Shown piece by piece: positions 9,336-16,273 of a stretch of 42,460 bases of DNA. The stretch's first letter is position 1, and every line of letters starts with the position of its first letter. Position numbers and translations under genes: made by a program. Source of the DNA: Prevotella sp. (GTDB lineage Bacteria; Bacteroidota; Bacteroidia; Bacteroidales; Bacteroidaceae); the NCBI GenBank assembly GCA_021636625.1, contig JAJWLX010000024.1:1-42460 (forward strand). Direction: 5' to 3'. The notes beneath the pieces were generated by a model that saw nothing but the letters and a program-made list of their open reading frames with translations, did not search any database and was not told where the DNA came from.

Positions 9336-10352
9336 TCAATATACTTCTATCAGTTGACGTCCTTTTGAAATATCCGGATTCTTTTTATATTCGAATCTGA
9401 TACCGGATGATAATTCCAGGATTTCCAATATGCGATCCAGACGCTGTTTTTCCAAGGTTCCAGTGAAGGCATTGGAATATACCTTTTTGTTCTTTACCTT
9501 GAAAGCTATGTCATATCTCTTGGACAGAGTATTGAGTACTTCTTCTATGGAGGTATTTCTGAAAATGAGTTTTCCGGAAGTCCACGACATAGCTACTTCT
9601 ACATCCGTTTTCTCTACGTTCACAGACTTGCTGAAATCGGAATAAACGACTTTCTCACCAGGAACAATCTTTTGTTCACAATCCTTTTGCATCTTATTCT
9701 TGTACTGCATAGCGATACTTCCTTCCTGCAAGGTGGCAGTTATAGTAGGGGCATCAGGATAGGCCTCTACATTGAATTTGGTACCATATACCTTGATAGC
9801 TGTAGCATTTGGGGTAGAAACAATAAAAGGATGCTCAGCATCTTTCGTAACAGAGAAATAAGCTTCTCCCTGCAAGCTAAGTCTTCTTTCTTTGCCAACA
9901 AACTCTGCGGGGTATGTCAATACAGAGTTGGAATTCAAGGTGACTTCTGTTCCATCCGGCAATGTAGCCACTGTTGTCATACCTGGATTTGTACGGATGG
10001 TCAGCAAGCTTGGTGTTTTGGCATGATTGTTCATCAAAAACTGAGCAATAACCACTATCAAGAGAGGAACTACCATAATGGCAGCAACTCTTTCCATGTA
10101 ATGCAGCAACTTCCTTATCTTAGCCTTGCGCATCTTGGCATGCGTAGCTTCCAATGCCTGGTCCACATCAATATCTTTCATGACAAAGAGAGATTCAGTG
10201 TCACGAAACAGAGCCATCTCCGCTTCATATATTTCACGGTGGCTTTCATCCTCTGCCAGCCAGGTTTCTACCAAAGCGGATTCTGCCTGGTTGGTTTTCC
10301 CATCTATATAGAGAGGCAGGAGGTTTTCTATGTTAGTTTCTTGTTTATTCAT
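9336..10352 (-). CDS. FecR-family anti-sigma factor
   Basis: 338 residues. A cytoplasmic N-terminal part (about 1-85, helical, ending in a basic stretch KMRKAKIRK) would hold the sigma factor. One membrane helix follows at about 88-107. The periplasmic part contains the FecR domain (about 115-215, with GMTTVATLPDGTEVTLNSNS and LQGEAYFSVTKD) and the C-terminal DUF4974/STN-like domain (about 255-325, with GKLIFRNTSIEEVLNTLSKRYD). It lies between susC (169 bp downstream) and the divergent ECF sigma gene, the standard arrangement for trans-envelope control of a polysaccharide locus. The signal path expected from the family: SusC STN domain touches FecR, FecR releases or activates sigma, sigma transcribes susCD-GH78. 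Confidence 0.93.
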   Translation of the reverse strand: MNKQETNIENLLPLYIDGKTNQAESALVETWLAEDESHREIYEAEMALFRDTESLFVMKDIDVDQALEATHAKMRKAKIRKLLHYMERVAAIMVVPLLIVVIAQFLMNNHAKTPSLLTIRTNPGMTTVATLPDGTEVTLNSNSVLTYPAEFVGKERRLSLQGEAYFSVTKDAEHPFIVSTPNATAIKVYGTKFNVEAYPDAPTITATLQEGSIAMQYKNKMQKDCEQKIVPGEKVVYSDFSKSVNVEKTDVEVAMSWTSGKLIFRNTSIEEVLNTLSKRYDIAFKVKNKKVYSNAFTGTLEKQRLDRILEILELSSGIRFEYKKNPDISKGRQLIEVY

Positions 10353-10428
10353 TTTATCGCTTTTTTATAAGTATGACAGTTTAAAATCAAGTGTTCCTAA
10401 ACAAAAGCCTATTTTTTTGCATTTTTTT

Positions 10429-10459
10429 TTTGGATTTCCACCAAAATACGCTAACTTTG
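10429..10459 (+). promoter_or_regulatory. Housekeeping promoter of the ECF sigma gene
   Basis: TTTG at 10429-10432 and TAACTTTG at 10452-10459 are 19 bp apart, matching the Bacteroidota -33/-7 consensus. The position of this promoter shows that the longer frame starting at 10391 cannot be the translated form. Confidence 0.8.
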
Positions 10460-10480
10460 CCCCCAAAAATCTCATTCTGC

Positions 10481-11050
10481 ATGGAAAATCTAATAAATTT
10501 TGATGACTCAGATTTGTTATCTCTATTGAAAGAAGGTAACATGGAGGCTTTTAATACTCTATTCCAAAAGTATTATCAGCCACTGTGCGCCTATGCACAT
10601 AGATATGTCGGGCATGAAGATTTGGAGGAGATAGTACAGGACCTGTTCATGTGGTTGTGGAATAACCATGAGAATCTTGATATTCATACCTCTTTATCCT
10701 CATACCTTTTCCGTGCCACTCATACTCGTTGCCTGAATAAGATTGCCCAAAATAAAGTTAAGCAGCGTATTGAAACCATCTATTGGAAAAACTATACTGG
10801 CAATGATACCATTGAGGATTATCAAATCGATGAACTGACGAATCGTATTCACGAAGCCATTAACCGTTTGCCTGAGAGTTATCGTGAAGCCTTCATTATG
10901 CACCGTTTTAATGACAAGAGCTACAAGGAGATTGCAGAGAGCTTGAATGTATCAACCAAGACCGTTGACTATCGAATCCAGAAAGCGCTTAAGCAGCTTA
11001 GAGAGGATTTAAAGGATTATCTCCCACTTATTACATTTCTTCTAGTTTAA
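10481..11050 (+). CDS. ECF RNA polymerase sigma factor of the rhamnosidase locus
   Basis: 189 residues from the ATG at 10481, just after the promoter; the frame is open further upstream but the promoter rules that part out. Region 2 (about 20-90) has the core-binding LFQKYYQPLCAYAHRYVG and the EEIVQDLFMWLW helix. Region 4 (about 125-180) ends in a helix-turn-helix with SYREAFIMHRFNDKSYKEIA and TVDYRIQKALKQLRE. This is the usual Bacteroidota ECF type paired with FecR. It is divergent from fecR, with 128 bp between start codons. Family knowledge predicts that it activates the susC-susD-GH78 unit. Confidence 0.93.
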   Translation: MENLINFDDSDLLSLLKEGNMEAFNTLFQKYYQPLCAYAHRYVGHEDLEEIVQDLFMWLWNNHENLDIHTSLSSYLFRATHTRCLNKIAQNKVKQRIETIYWKNYTGNDTIEDYQIDELTNRIHEAINRLPESYREAFIMHRFNDKSYKEIAESLNVSTKTVDYRIQKALKQLREDLKDYLPLITFLLV

Positions 11051-11129
11051 GATCGCTTATTCCATACGCTCTATCGAAGCCATCAGTTTATCAGCCTATA
11101 AGATACAGCCCAACAGCAGGGCTACGAGT

Positions 11130-11195
11130 GCACAACACCTGATGTGCATCCGCACAACAGCTGATATGCAAGCGCACAACAGCTGTTGTGCGGTT
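11130..11195. repeat. Three tandem 22-bp palindromic units
   Basis: Units start at 11130, 11152 and 11174, each 22 bp. Their cores are GCACAACACCTGATGTGC, GCACAACAGCTGATATGC and GCACAACAGCTGTTGTGC; the third is a perfect 18-bp palindrome, the others differ at two or three bases. Units are separated by 4 bp. They lie 80 bp after the sigma gene. Equal spacing at two helical turns would put all dyads on one face of the DNA, as in tandem operators. Function is unknown. Confidence 0.75.
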
Positions 11196-11284
11196 TACGA
11201 AAGCAACAGTTCCAAAGACAGACATTATATCTTCCAACAACTACCATTATATACTTCGACAACTTCTCATATTGTTTTCAATCG

Positions 11285-11372
11285 CTTATCCTATTACTTA
11301 CGACCGCTTATCCTATTACTTACAACAACTTAATCTATTACTTACAACAACCTAACCTATTACTTACAACAA
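11285..11372. repeat. Four tandem 22-bp direct repeats
   Basis: Units at 11285-11306, 11307-11328, 11329-11350 and 11351-11372 share CTATTACTTAC at the same offset; a partial fifth unit follows. Unit length equals that of the palindromic array 90 bp upstream, although the sequence is unrelated and not palindromic. Confidence 0.75.
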
Positions 11373-11642
11373 CCTACGATACTTGCCGGAATTAATCTGC
11401 CTACTTGCCATCGTGTGGCATTAGGTGACATTAGGTGGCAACAGAAACAAGCCTTATTACCACACTTAAACATCTAAATATCAAACTGTTATTTCGCAGT
11501 GTGGCATTAGTGGCATTAATTGAGAGAAAACAAATTCTCTCAACCGTATTAAAAACCACTATTTTGGTAACAGAACAGATGCATCAATAAATAAAAAAGC
11601 TTAAATCAAGCAGCAAACAATCTGATATCCAATTATTCTTAG

Positions 11643-11650
11643 TACCTTTG
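11643..11650 (+). promoter_or_regulatory. -7 promoter box of the M3 peptidase
   Basis: TACCTTTG followed by C matches the -7 consensus. No good -33 TTTG is found at the right distance, so the promoter is weaker or regulated. The leader is about 80 nt and contains three GTTTC-containing units between 11665 and 11706. Confidence 0.5.
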
Positions 11651-11737
11651 CATTCGGAACCAACGTTTCAGAAACAGCAGTTTCGAAAACACCAGTTTCA
11701 AGAAACAACAGGAAATCAATACTAAAAATAATTAATA

Positions 11738-13876
11738 ATGAATTTCAACAAGACATTTCTTACCATCGGTTTGGCTGCAACACTCTTGCAGATGCCAACC
11801 TCATCGTTTGCCCAGAATGCAGGCGGCAACCGTCAGAACCCTCTTCTGGTAAAGAGCAGCCTTCCTTTCGGTGCTCCTGATTTCAGCAAGATTCAGGAGA
11901 GCGACTATCTCCCTGCCTTCGAAGCAGGTATCAAGGAACAGCGTGCCAATATCCAGAAGATCATCAGCAACAAGAAGAAGCCAACCTTCCAGAACACTAT
12001 CCTCGCTTATGAGAACAGCGGTATGTTGCTGGACCGTGTTTCCAACGTGTTCTTCGGGCTTACCAGCGCACACAAGACTCCTGGTATCGCAGAGGCTCAG
12101 AAGAAGGTGATGCCTTTGCTCACCGACCTCGACAACGAGATTTCATTCAACCAGAAACTCTTCGAACGCATCAAATACGTTTACGACCATGAGTACAACA
12201 AGCTCAAGGGCGAGGACAAGCGACTCACCGAAGTTATCTACAAGGGCTTCGTTCGCTCAGGTGCCCTGCTCTCTCCAGAGAAGATGGAGCGCATGAAGCA
12301 GATCAACACCCGCATCTCAGACCTCCAGGAGCAGTTTGGTAATCTTCTTCCTGCTGCTACCAACAATGCCGTGGTTTGGGTGAACAGCAAGGAAGAACTT
12401 GCCGGACTCAGCGACGCTGATATCGCACAGTGCAAGAAAGACGCAGAAAGCCTGGGCAACAAGGCTCCATACTGCATCGTCATCGTCAACACTACCCAGC
12501 AGGCTATCCTCACCAATCTCCAGAACCGTGAGCTCCGCCGCAAGGTTTATATGGCAAGCATCCACCGTGCCGACGGTACCGATTCTAAATTCAACACCTT
12601 CCCTATCGTAACCGAGATTGCCAAGCTCCGTGCCGAGAAGGGACAGTTGATGGGCTACAGCACCTATGCTGATTATTCCCTGGAGAAGACGATGGCAAAG
12701 AATGCCAAGAACGTAAACAACTTTCTGCAGAGCCTCATCAAGGAATACGCTCCTAAGGCTGAAGCAGAGACCCGCGAAATAGAGGCTTACGCACAGAAGA
12801 GCGAGGGCAAGGACTTCAAGCTCCAGCCATACGACCGCTTCTACTATTCTGCCAAGATGAAGAAGGAGATGCTCAATATCTCTGACGATGAAATCAAGCC
12901 TTACTTCAATGTGGATAGCGTTCAGATAAATGGTGTATTCTATGCTGCTCATCGCGTATATGGCCTGAACTTCAAACAGCGCAAGGATATTCCTACCTAT
13001 CACCCGGACATGAAGGTATTCGAGGTAAGCGACAAGAGCGGCAAGCCTATCGCCCTCTTCTACAGCGACTACTTCCGTCGCCCTACCAAGCGTGGCGGTG
13101 CCTGGATGAGTGCTTTCGCCAAGCAGAGCGACAAGTGGGGACAGTTGCCTATTATCTATAATGTATGCAACAATGCCAAGGCTCCAGAGGGTCAGCCTAC
13201 ACTGATTACCTGGGATGAGGTTTGCACCATGTTCCATGAGTTCGGTCACGCTCTCCACGGCATGTTGTCAAAGTGCGGTTACAATACCCTTTCAGGTACA
13301 GCTGTGGCTCGCGACTTCGTGGAAATGCCATCACAGTTTAACGAGTCATTTGCCAGCATCCCAGAAATCTTCGATCACTACGCCCGTCACACTGAGACCG
13401 GTGCAGCGATGCCAGCAGACTTGAAGGAGCGTATGCTGAAGAGCATCAGCTTCCAGCCTGCCTATGCTTTGGGTGAGAACCTTGCAGCTACCTGCCTTGA
13501 TCTGGCTTGGCACGAGTTGACGCCAGACGAGATTCCATCTCCATATATGGCAGGTGCGTTCGAGAAGGAAGCCCTCAACAATGTAGGTCTGCTCAATTCC
13601 CAGATTCCTCCTCGCTATTCTACCACCTATTTCAATCACGTATGGGGTGGCGGTTATGCAGCCGGTTACTACAGCTATCTCTGGACAGAGGTGCTCGCCG
13701 TAAACGTGGCAGATTACTTTGCTAAGCACGGTGCCTTGGATCCAGCCATCGGTCAGGCTTTCCGTGACAAGATTCTGAGCCGTGGTAACACCAAGGATCA
13801 GATGGAAATGTTCACCGATTTCACGGGTATGAAGGAACCTGATGCCTCAGGTTTCCTGAAGGCAAGAGGATTGTAA
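11738..13876 (+). CDS. dcp: M3-family zinc oligopeptidase (peptidyl-dipeptidase Dcp type), exported
   Basis: 712-residue metallopeptidase that cuts short peptides, probably removing C-terminal dipeptides in the periplasm. A signal peptide is present (cleavage near SFA-Q, residue 26), unlike the cytoplasmic E. coli Dcp. The family zinc motif HEFGH is at residues 500-504 (H500 and H504 bind zinc, E501 is catalytic), and E529 in DFVEMPSQ, 29 residues on, is the third ligand, exactly the M3 spacing. The C-terminal YAAGYYSYLWTEVLA segment, which holds the substrate-binding tyrosines of the family, is intact. Length is typical. It stands alone, with its own promoter box and a terminator at 13903-13942. 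Dcp versus OpdA specificity cannot be separated by eye. Confidence 0.93.
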   Translation: MNFNKTFLTIGLAATLLQMPTSSFAQNAGGNRQNPLLVKSSLPFGAPDFSKIQESDYLPAFEAGIKEQRANIQKIISNKKKPTFQNTILAYENSGMLLDRVSNVFFGLTSAHKTPGIAEAQKKVMPLLTDLDNEISFNQKLFERIKYVYDHEYNKLKGEDKRLTEVIYKGFVRSGALLSPEKMERMKQINTRISDLQEQFGNLLPAATNNAVVWVNSKEELAGLSDADIAQCKKDAESLGNKAPYCIVIVNTTQQAILTNLQNRELRRKVYMASIHRADGTDSKFNTFPIVTEIAKLRAEKGQLMGYSTYADYSLEKTMAKNAKNVNNFLQSLIKEYAPKAEAETREIEAYAQKSEGKDFKLQPYDRFYYSAKMKKEMLNISDDEIKPYFNVDSVQINGVFYAAHRVYGLNFKQRKDIPTYHPDMKVFEVSDKSGKPIALFYSDYFRRPTKRGGAWMSAFAKQSDKWGQLPIIYNVCNNAKAPEGQPTLITWDEVCTMFHEFGHALHGMLSKCGYNTLSGTAVARDFVEMPSQFNESFASIPEIFDHYARHTETGAAMPADLKERMLKSISFQPAYALGENLAATCLDLAWHELTPDEIPSPYMAGAFEKEALNNVGLLNSQIPPRYSTTYFNHVWGGGYAAGYYSYLWTEVLAVNVADYFAKHGALDPAIGQAFRDKILSRGNTKDQMEMFTDFTGMKEPDASGFLKARGL

Positions 13877-13902
13877 GAGACGTATAAAAAGACGTATAAA
13901 GA

Positions 13903-13942
13903 AAAAAGCTCCACACGCCCGGTTGGGTATGTGGAGCTTTTT
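13903..13942. terminator. Bidirectional terminator between dcp and the thioredoxin-like gene
   Basis: A 13-bp perfect stem: AAAAAGCTCCACA (13903-13915) pairs with TGTGGAGCTTTTT (13930-13942) around a 14-nt loop. A runs and T runs on both sides let it stop transcription from either convergent gene. Confidence 0.88.
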
Positions 13943-13946
13943 GTAT

Positions 13947-14450
13947 TTACTGCTTCACCGCTTTAGGAGTCCAGTTCTTCAGGAAGCGGAGGGTCTTCTG
14001 CTCATCGTAGCCCTTGCCCTGCTCCAGGAAGCTGGAATCCTGGATATGGAGTACATTTCCATTCTCGTCCAGAACCACGAAGACTGGGAAACCGAAACGC
14101 TGAGGATAATTCAATCGCTTCATCAGCTGCGCAGCCTTCTCAACAGAAGCATCGCCTTCCTTCTTGCGAGGATTGTAATTCACGTGAAGATACACAAAGT
14201 TATCGTTCACCGCCTTGTTCACCGCCGTATCCTTCTCTACGAAATCGGCAAAGCGCAGGCACCATGGACACCAGTTGCCACCCACCTGACAAATCACGAA
14301 CTTGCCCTCAGCCTTCGCCTTCTGCAATCCCTCGTCTATCTGAGTCATCGGGTCGATAGTCTCATTATACACTCTCTTCAATGCTCCCTGAGCATGCGCC
14401 ATCATCACGACAACCGTCATCATGAAGGCAATGGTAATCATTCTTTTCAT
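13947..14450 (-). CDS. Periplasmic thioredoxin-fold protein with CPWC active site
   Basis: 167 residues with a signal peptide (cleavage near AHA-Q, residue 20). The thioredoxin-like domain carries the redox motif NWCPWC (C61, C64) after a beta strand FVICQVGG, and the cis-proline loop GFPVFVVLDENG near residue 120. The C61-P-W-C64 motif and fold resemble the DUF255/YyaL and thiol:disulfide interchange proteins that keep periplasmic or lipoprotein cysteines reduced. Its electron donor is not in the window. It lies 65 bp after the SprT-like gene on the same strand, so co-transcription is possible; it ends next to a shared terminator. Confidence 0.85.
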   Translation of the reverse strand: MKRMITIAFMMTVVVMMAHAQGALKRVYNETIDPMTQIDEGLQKAKAEGKFVICQVGGNWCPWCLRFADFVEKDTAVNKAVNDNFVYLHVNYNPRKKEGDASVEKAAQLMKRLNYPQRFGFPVFVVLDENGNVLHIQDSSFLEQGKGYDEQKTLRFLKNWTPKAVKQ

Positions 14451-14515
14451 ACGATATCTCTATTTTTCCAAATTCATTAATATCAATACATTTTATCAAT
14501 CATGCATCGCAGGAC

Positions 14516-15181
14516 TTACATTTCGAATGGGGTCAACACATTCCGAAGCTTTTCGAAATCGGATTTCGTGATGCGTCTGCCCCGAAGACTTCTTACCTGC
14601 GGATAATCCTCAAAATAAGACTCCTGAGTGGTGTACCAGCGATGAGAACGGAGCTCGCGAACCAGAGACAGTTTCGATTCGATGCGGCGGGCAAAGCTGG
14701 GATTCACACGCGAAAGATAATGCTTGCCATCCTGCATTTCGATGGCTAGCATCAGATAGGTTTGCGGTCCCTTCGCCTTCTGCCTCTTCTCTACCCGCTC
14801 ACTCACCTTCCAGCCCTTGGTAGAAGTCATCACCCGAATATCCCAACCGTATTTCCTGTTCAGATTATCCATCATCCCCCTGAACACGATGCCGTGAGGA
14901 GCCGTATCCTTCAAACCGGTAAAGCCGATGATATAGTGAATCATCTCGTGGAGCAGGACGCTCTTTGCCTGCCGGTCGGTCATATCGTAATATGTACTCA
15001 TGGAAAGCTTGAAATCATAGAGTTTGGTGCGCCCCCATCGGGTGGCACGCTTGTAGGCAAGCTGTCCCAAACGGGTCTTGGCACGGGTCAGCCCCAACTC
15101 CGGAACGGGCAGTTTGCCCCCGAAGTAGTCGTGGTCGAAACGCCGAAACCACTCTTCCATCCATTCTACAGTTACAATCAT
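14516..15181 (-). CDS. SprT-like zinc metalloprotease domain protein
   Basis: 221 residues. The N-terminal half matches the SprT-like domain: WMEEWFRRFDHDYFGGKLP, then the zinc motif HEMIH at residues 78-82 and a downstream His (H96, in APHGIVFRG). This mirrors eukaryotic Spartan/SPRTN and bacterial SprT, some of which cut DNA-protein crosslinks; that role has not been shown for this subgroup. The C-terminal ~90 residues are basic and lack the usual SprT zinc ribbon cysteines. The consensus promoter at 15187-15217 places the transcript start almost exactly on this ATG, so the mRNA may be leaderless; the alternative is Met8 (ATG at 15160). The family usually includes the first residues, which favours the longer form. 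Confidence 0.85.
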   Translation of the reverse strand: MIVTVEWMEEWFRRFDHDYFGGKLPVPELGLTRAKTRLGQLAYKRATRWGRTKLYDFKLSMSTYYDMTDRQAKSVLLHEMIHYIIGFTGLKDTAPHGIVFRGMMDNLNRKYGWDIRVMTSTKGWKVSERVEKRQKAKGPQTYLMLAIEMQDGKHYLSRVNPSFARRIESKLSLVRELRSHRWYTTQESYFEDYPQVRSLRGRRITKSDFEKLRNVLTPFEM

Positions 15182-15186
15182 GGCGG

Positions 15187-15217
15187 CAAAGGTACAGCAT
15201 TTTGCTCATAAAACAAA
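15187..15217 (-). promoter_or_regulatory. Promoter of the SprT-like gene
   Basis: On the minus strand TTTG (15217-15214) and TACCTTTG (15194-15187) are 19 bp apart. The -7 box ends six bases before the annotated ATG. Confidence 0.8.
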
Positions 15218-15295
15218 AACAAATCACTAAAAACTGGTTCAAACTGGTTCATTTTAATTAAATTCCCACTATTTCGAAAAATAATCCCGCAAAAA

Positions 15296-15327
15296 TTTGC
15301 AACCTATTGTTTTTTTTCTTATATTTG
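15296..15327 (+). promoter_or_regulatory. Promoter of the PH/GRAM-like gene
   Basis: TTTG at 15296-15299, 20 bp, TATATTTG at 15320-15327. It would give a leader of about 265 nt before the start at 15598. That leader contains a possible hairpin at 15512-15542 (TGTTTA and GCATC pairing with GATGC and TAAACA). The -7 box lies at the left edge of repeat copy 1. Confidence 0.7.
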
Positions 15328-15404
15328 CAAAAAGATAAATTGCATACGGCAATCAGAAAGAAAGATTTCATTTCACTCGTTTGCAGTATCTTGTCAGATG
15401 AACC
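15318..15404 (+). repeat. Promoter-associated hairpin repeat, copy 1 (degenerate)
   Basis: The 50-bp core at 15338-15387 matches the core of copy 2 (25374-25423) at 37 of 50 positions by eye. The left flank holds the TATATTTGC promoter box. The right flank TCTTGTCAGATGAA is a decayed relative of the 16-bp flank seen in copy 2. The orientation is the same as that of the downstream gene. Confidence 0.65.
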
Positions 15405-15597
15405 TAAAGAATAACAGATTACCCTGTGACATGAGATGTAAGAAAAAGAAGATGATCTACATTTCATAACTAGAAGATGTTATATGAAGTGAAAGAAAGA
15501 GTAAATGATGTGTGTTTAGCATCAGACAGATGCTATTGTAAACACGACAGCAGTACATTAAATGATAATATGACTTATAATATTTAACAAAGAACTT

Positions 15598-16140
15598 ATG
15601 GAACGATACGATTACGATTTTCATTGCACGAAGCTTTTCGAAGAGGGCGTAAGCACTCATCGCTGTGGCGATGTCTCTATCATTGAACAGCGTAATGACA
15701 ACGATTGCTTCATCCTAGACATCCCAGCCAAGGTGGAAGAGATGTTTAGACAGAACTTTAAGCTAAGACCTGAAGAGACCCTCCTGCTGGCTCGCGATAC
15801 TTCTCTCTGGAACAACCGGACAGAAGGGCTGGTTATTACCAACAGGCGCATCGTCTATATCCCAAAGCACAGAGGCAGCAACAAGAATATCTACGTGATA
15901 AACTATGATTCCAGCCAACAGATTGATACCAATATAGACTCCGTGCTGTTCTGGAACAGTGATGAAAGCTTTCTCGCCGTTCCGAAGAGTTTCTTCTTCA
16001 AGACAAGATGGAAGACCTATGACTTCGACAGAAGCATAACTCAGCTCACCCTGCTCCTCAAGAAGATGGGTGCAGCACATACTCACCATAACAAGAGAGT
16101 CCAACTTGCATATATCATGAATAAACATGCAGAAGCTTAG
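15598..16140 (+). CDS. Unknown protein with a PH/GRAM-like stretch
   Basis: 180 residues, no signal peptide and no membrane helix. The central part (about 50-140) reads LRPEETLLLARDTSLWNN, then GLVITNRRIVYIPK, the pattern of bacterial PH (bPH) and GRAM-like domains, where a helix and a strand lead into a ‘TxxRl.y’ strand. The following strands contain SVLFWNSDESFLAVP. Such domains often act as small binding or scaffold modules. The C-terminal 40 residues are helical with several histidines (AAHTHHNKR). It is a single-gene unit with its own promoter and terminator. The fold call is from pattern only. Confidence 0.6.
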   Translation: MERYDYDFHCTKLFEEGVSTHRCGDVSIIEQRNDNDCFILDIPAKVEEMFRQNFKLRPEETLLLARDTSLWNNRTEGLVITNRRIVYIPKHRGSNKNIYVINYDSSQQIDTNIDSVLFWNSDESFLAVPKSFFFKTRWKTYDFDRSITQLTLLLKKMGAAHTHHNKRVQLAYIMNKHAEA

Positions 16141-16168
16141 ACTTCTGTATTTCCATATCAAACTTTTT

Positions 16169-16211
16169 TAGCCTCTGCAACAGGATTGTAACTTGCAGAG
16201 GCTATTTTTTT
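16169..16211 (+). terminator. Terminator after the PH/GRAM-like gene
   Basis: TAGCCTCTGCAA (16169-16180) pairs with TTGCAGAGGCTA (16193-16204), followed by a T run. It isolates the gene from potA. Confidence 0.88.
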
Positions 16212-16244
16212 GTATTTTTATAGCATTTTCTTGTCGAAAATGAG

Positions 16245-16252
16245 TAACTTTG
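16245..16252 (+). promoter_or_regulatory. -7 box of the potABCD operon
   Basis: TAACTTTG followed by C. A clear -33 TTTG at 19-21 bp is missing. The expected transcript start near 16258 excludes an upstream TTG at 16250 as start codon and supports the ATG at 16274. Confidence 0.6.
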
Positions 16253-16273
16253 CAGCCAAATTTAAACGATAAA

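Larger units (their letters stand above)
11051..11737. other. 687-bp gene-free region with several phased short repeats
   Basis: No convincing gene is visible; the small ORFs here are translations of repeats. It holds three 22-bp imperfect palindromes (11130-11195), four 22-bp tandem units (11285-11372), and GTGGCATTAG units with a 10-bp period (11415-11440, related copies at 11501-11518). A TACCTTTG promoter box at 11643-11650 precedes the M3 peptidase. The rest is A/T-rich without clear features. Confidence 0.7.

Noticed and set aside
11130..11372. CRISPR array
   Set aside because: Repeat units are directly adjacent or 4 bp apart, with no unique spacers of 25-40 bp and no cas genes nearby.
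11142..11395. Two small overlapping ORFs in the repeat-rich gap
   Set aside because: They are translations of the 22-bp tandem repeats; no start signals or conserved features.
12317..13258. 313-codon open frame on the minus strand inside the M3 peptidase gene
   Set aside because: Antisense shadow of a gene with intact HEFGH and E529; no family features.
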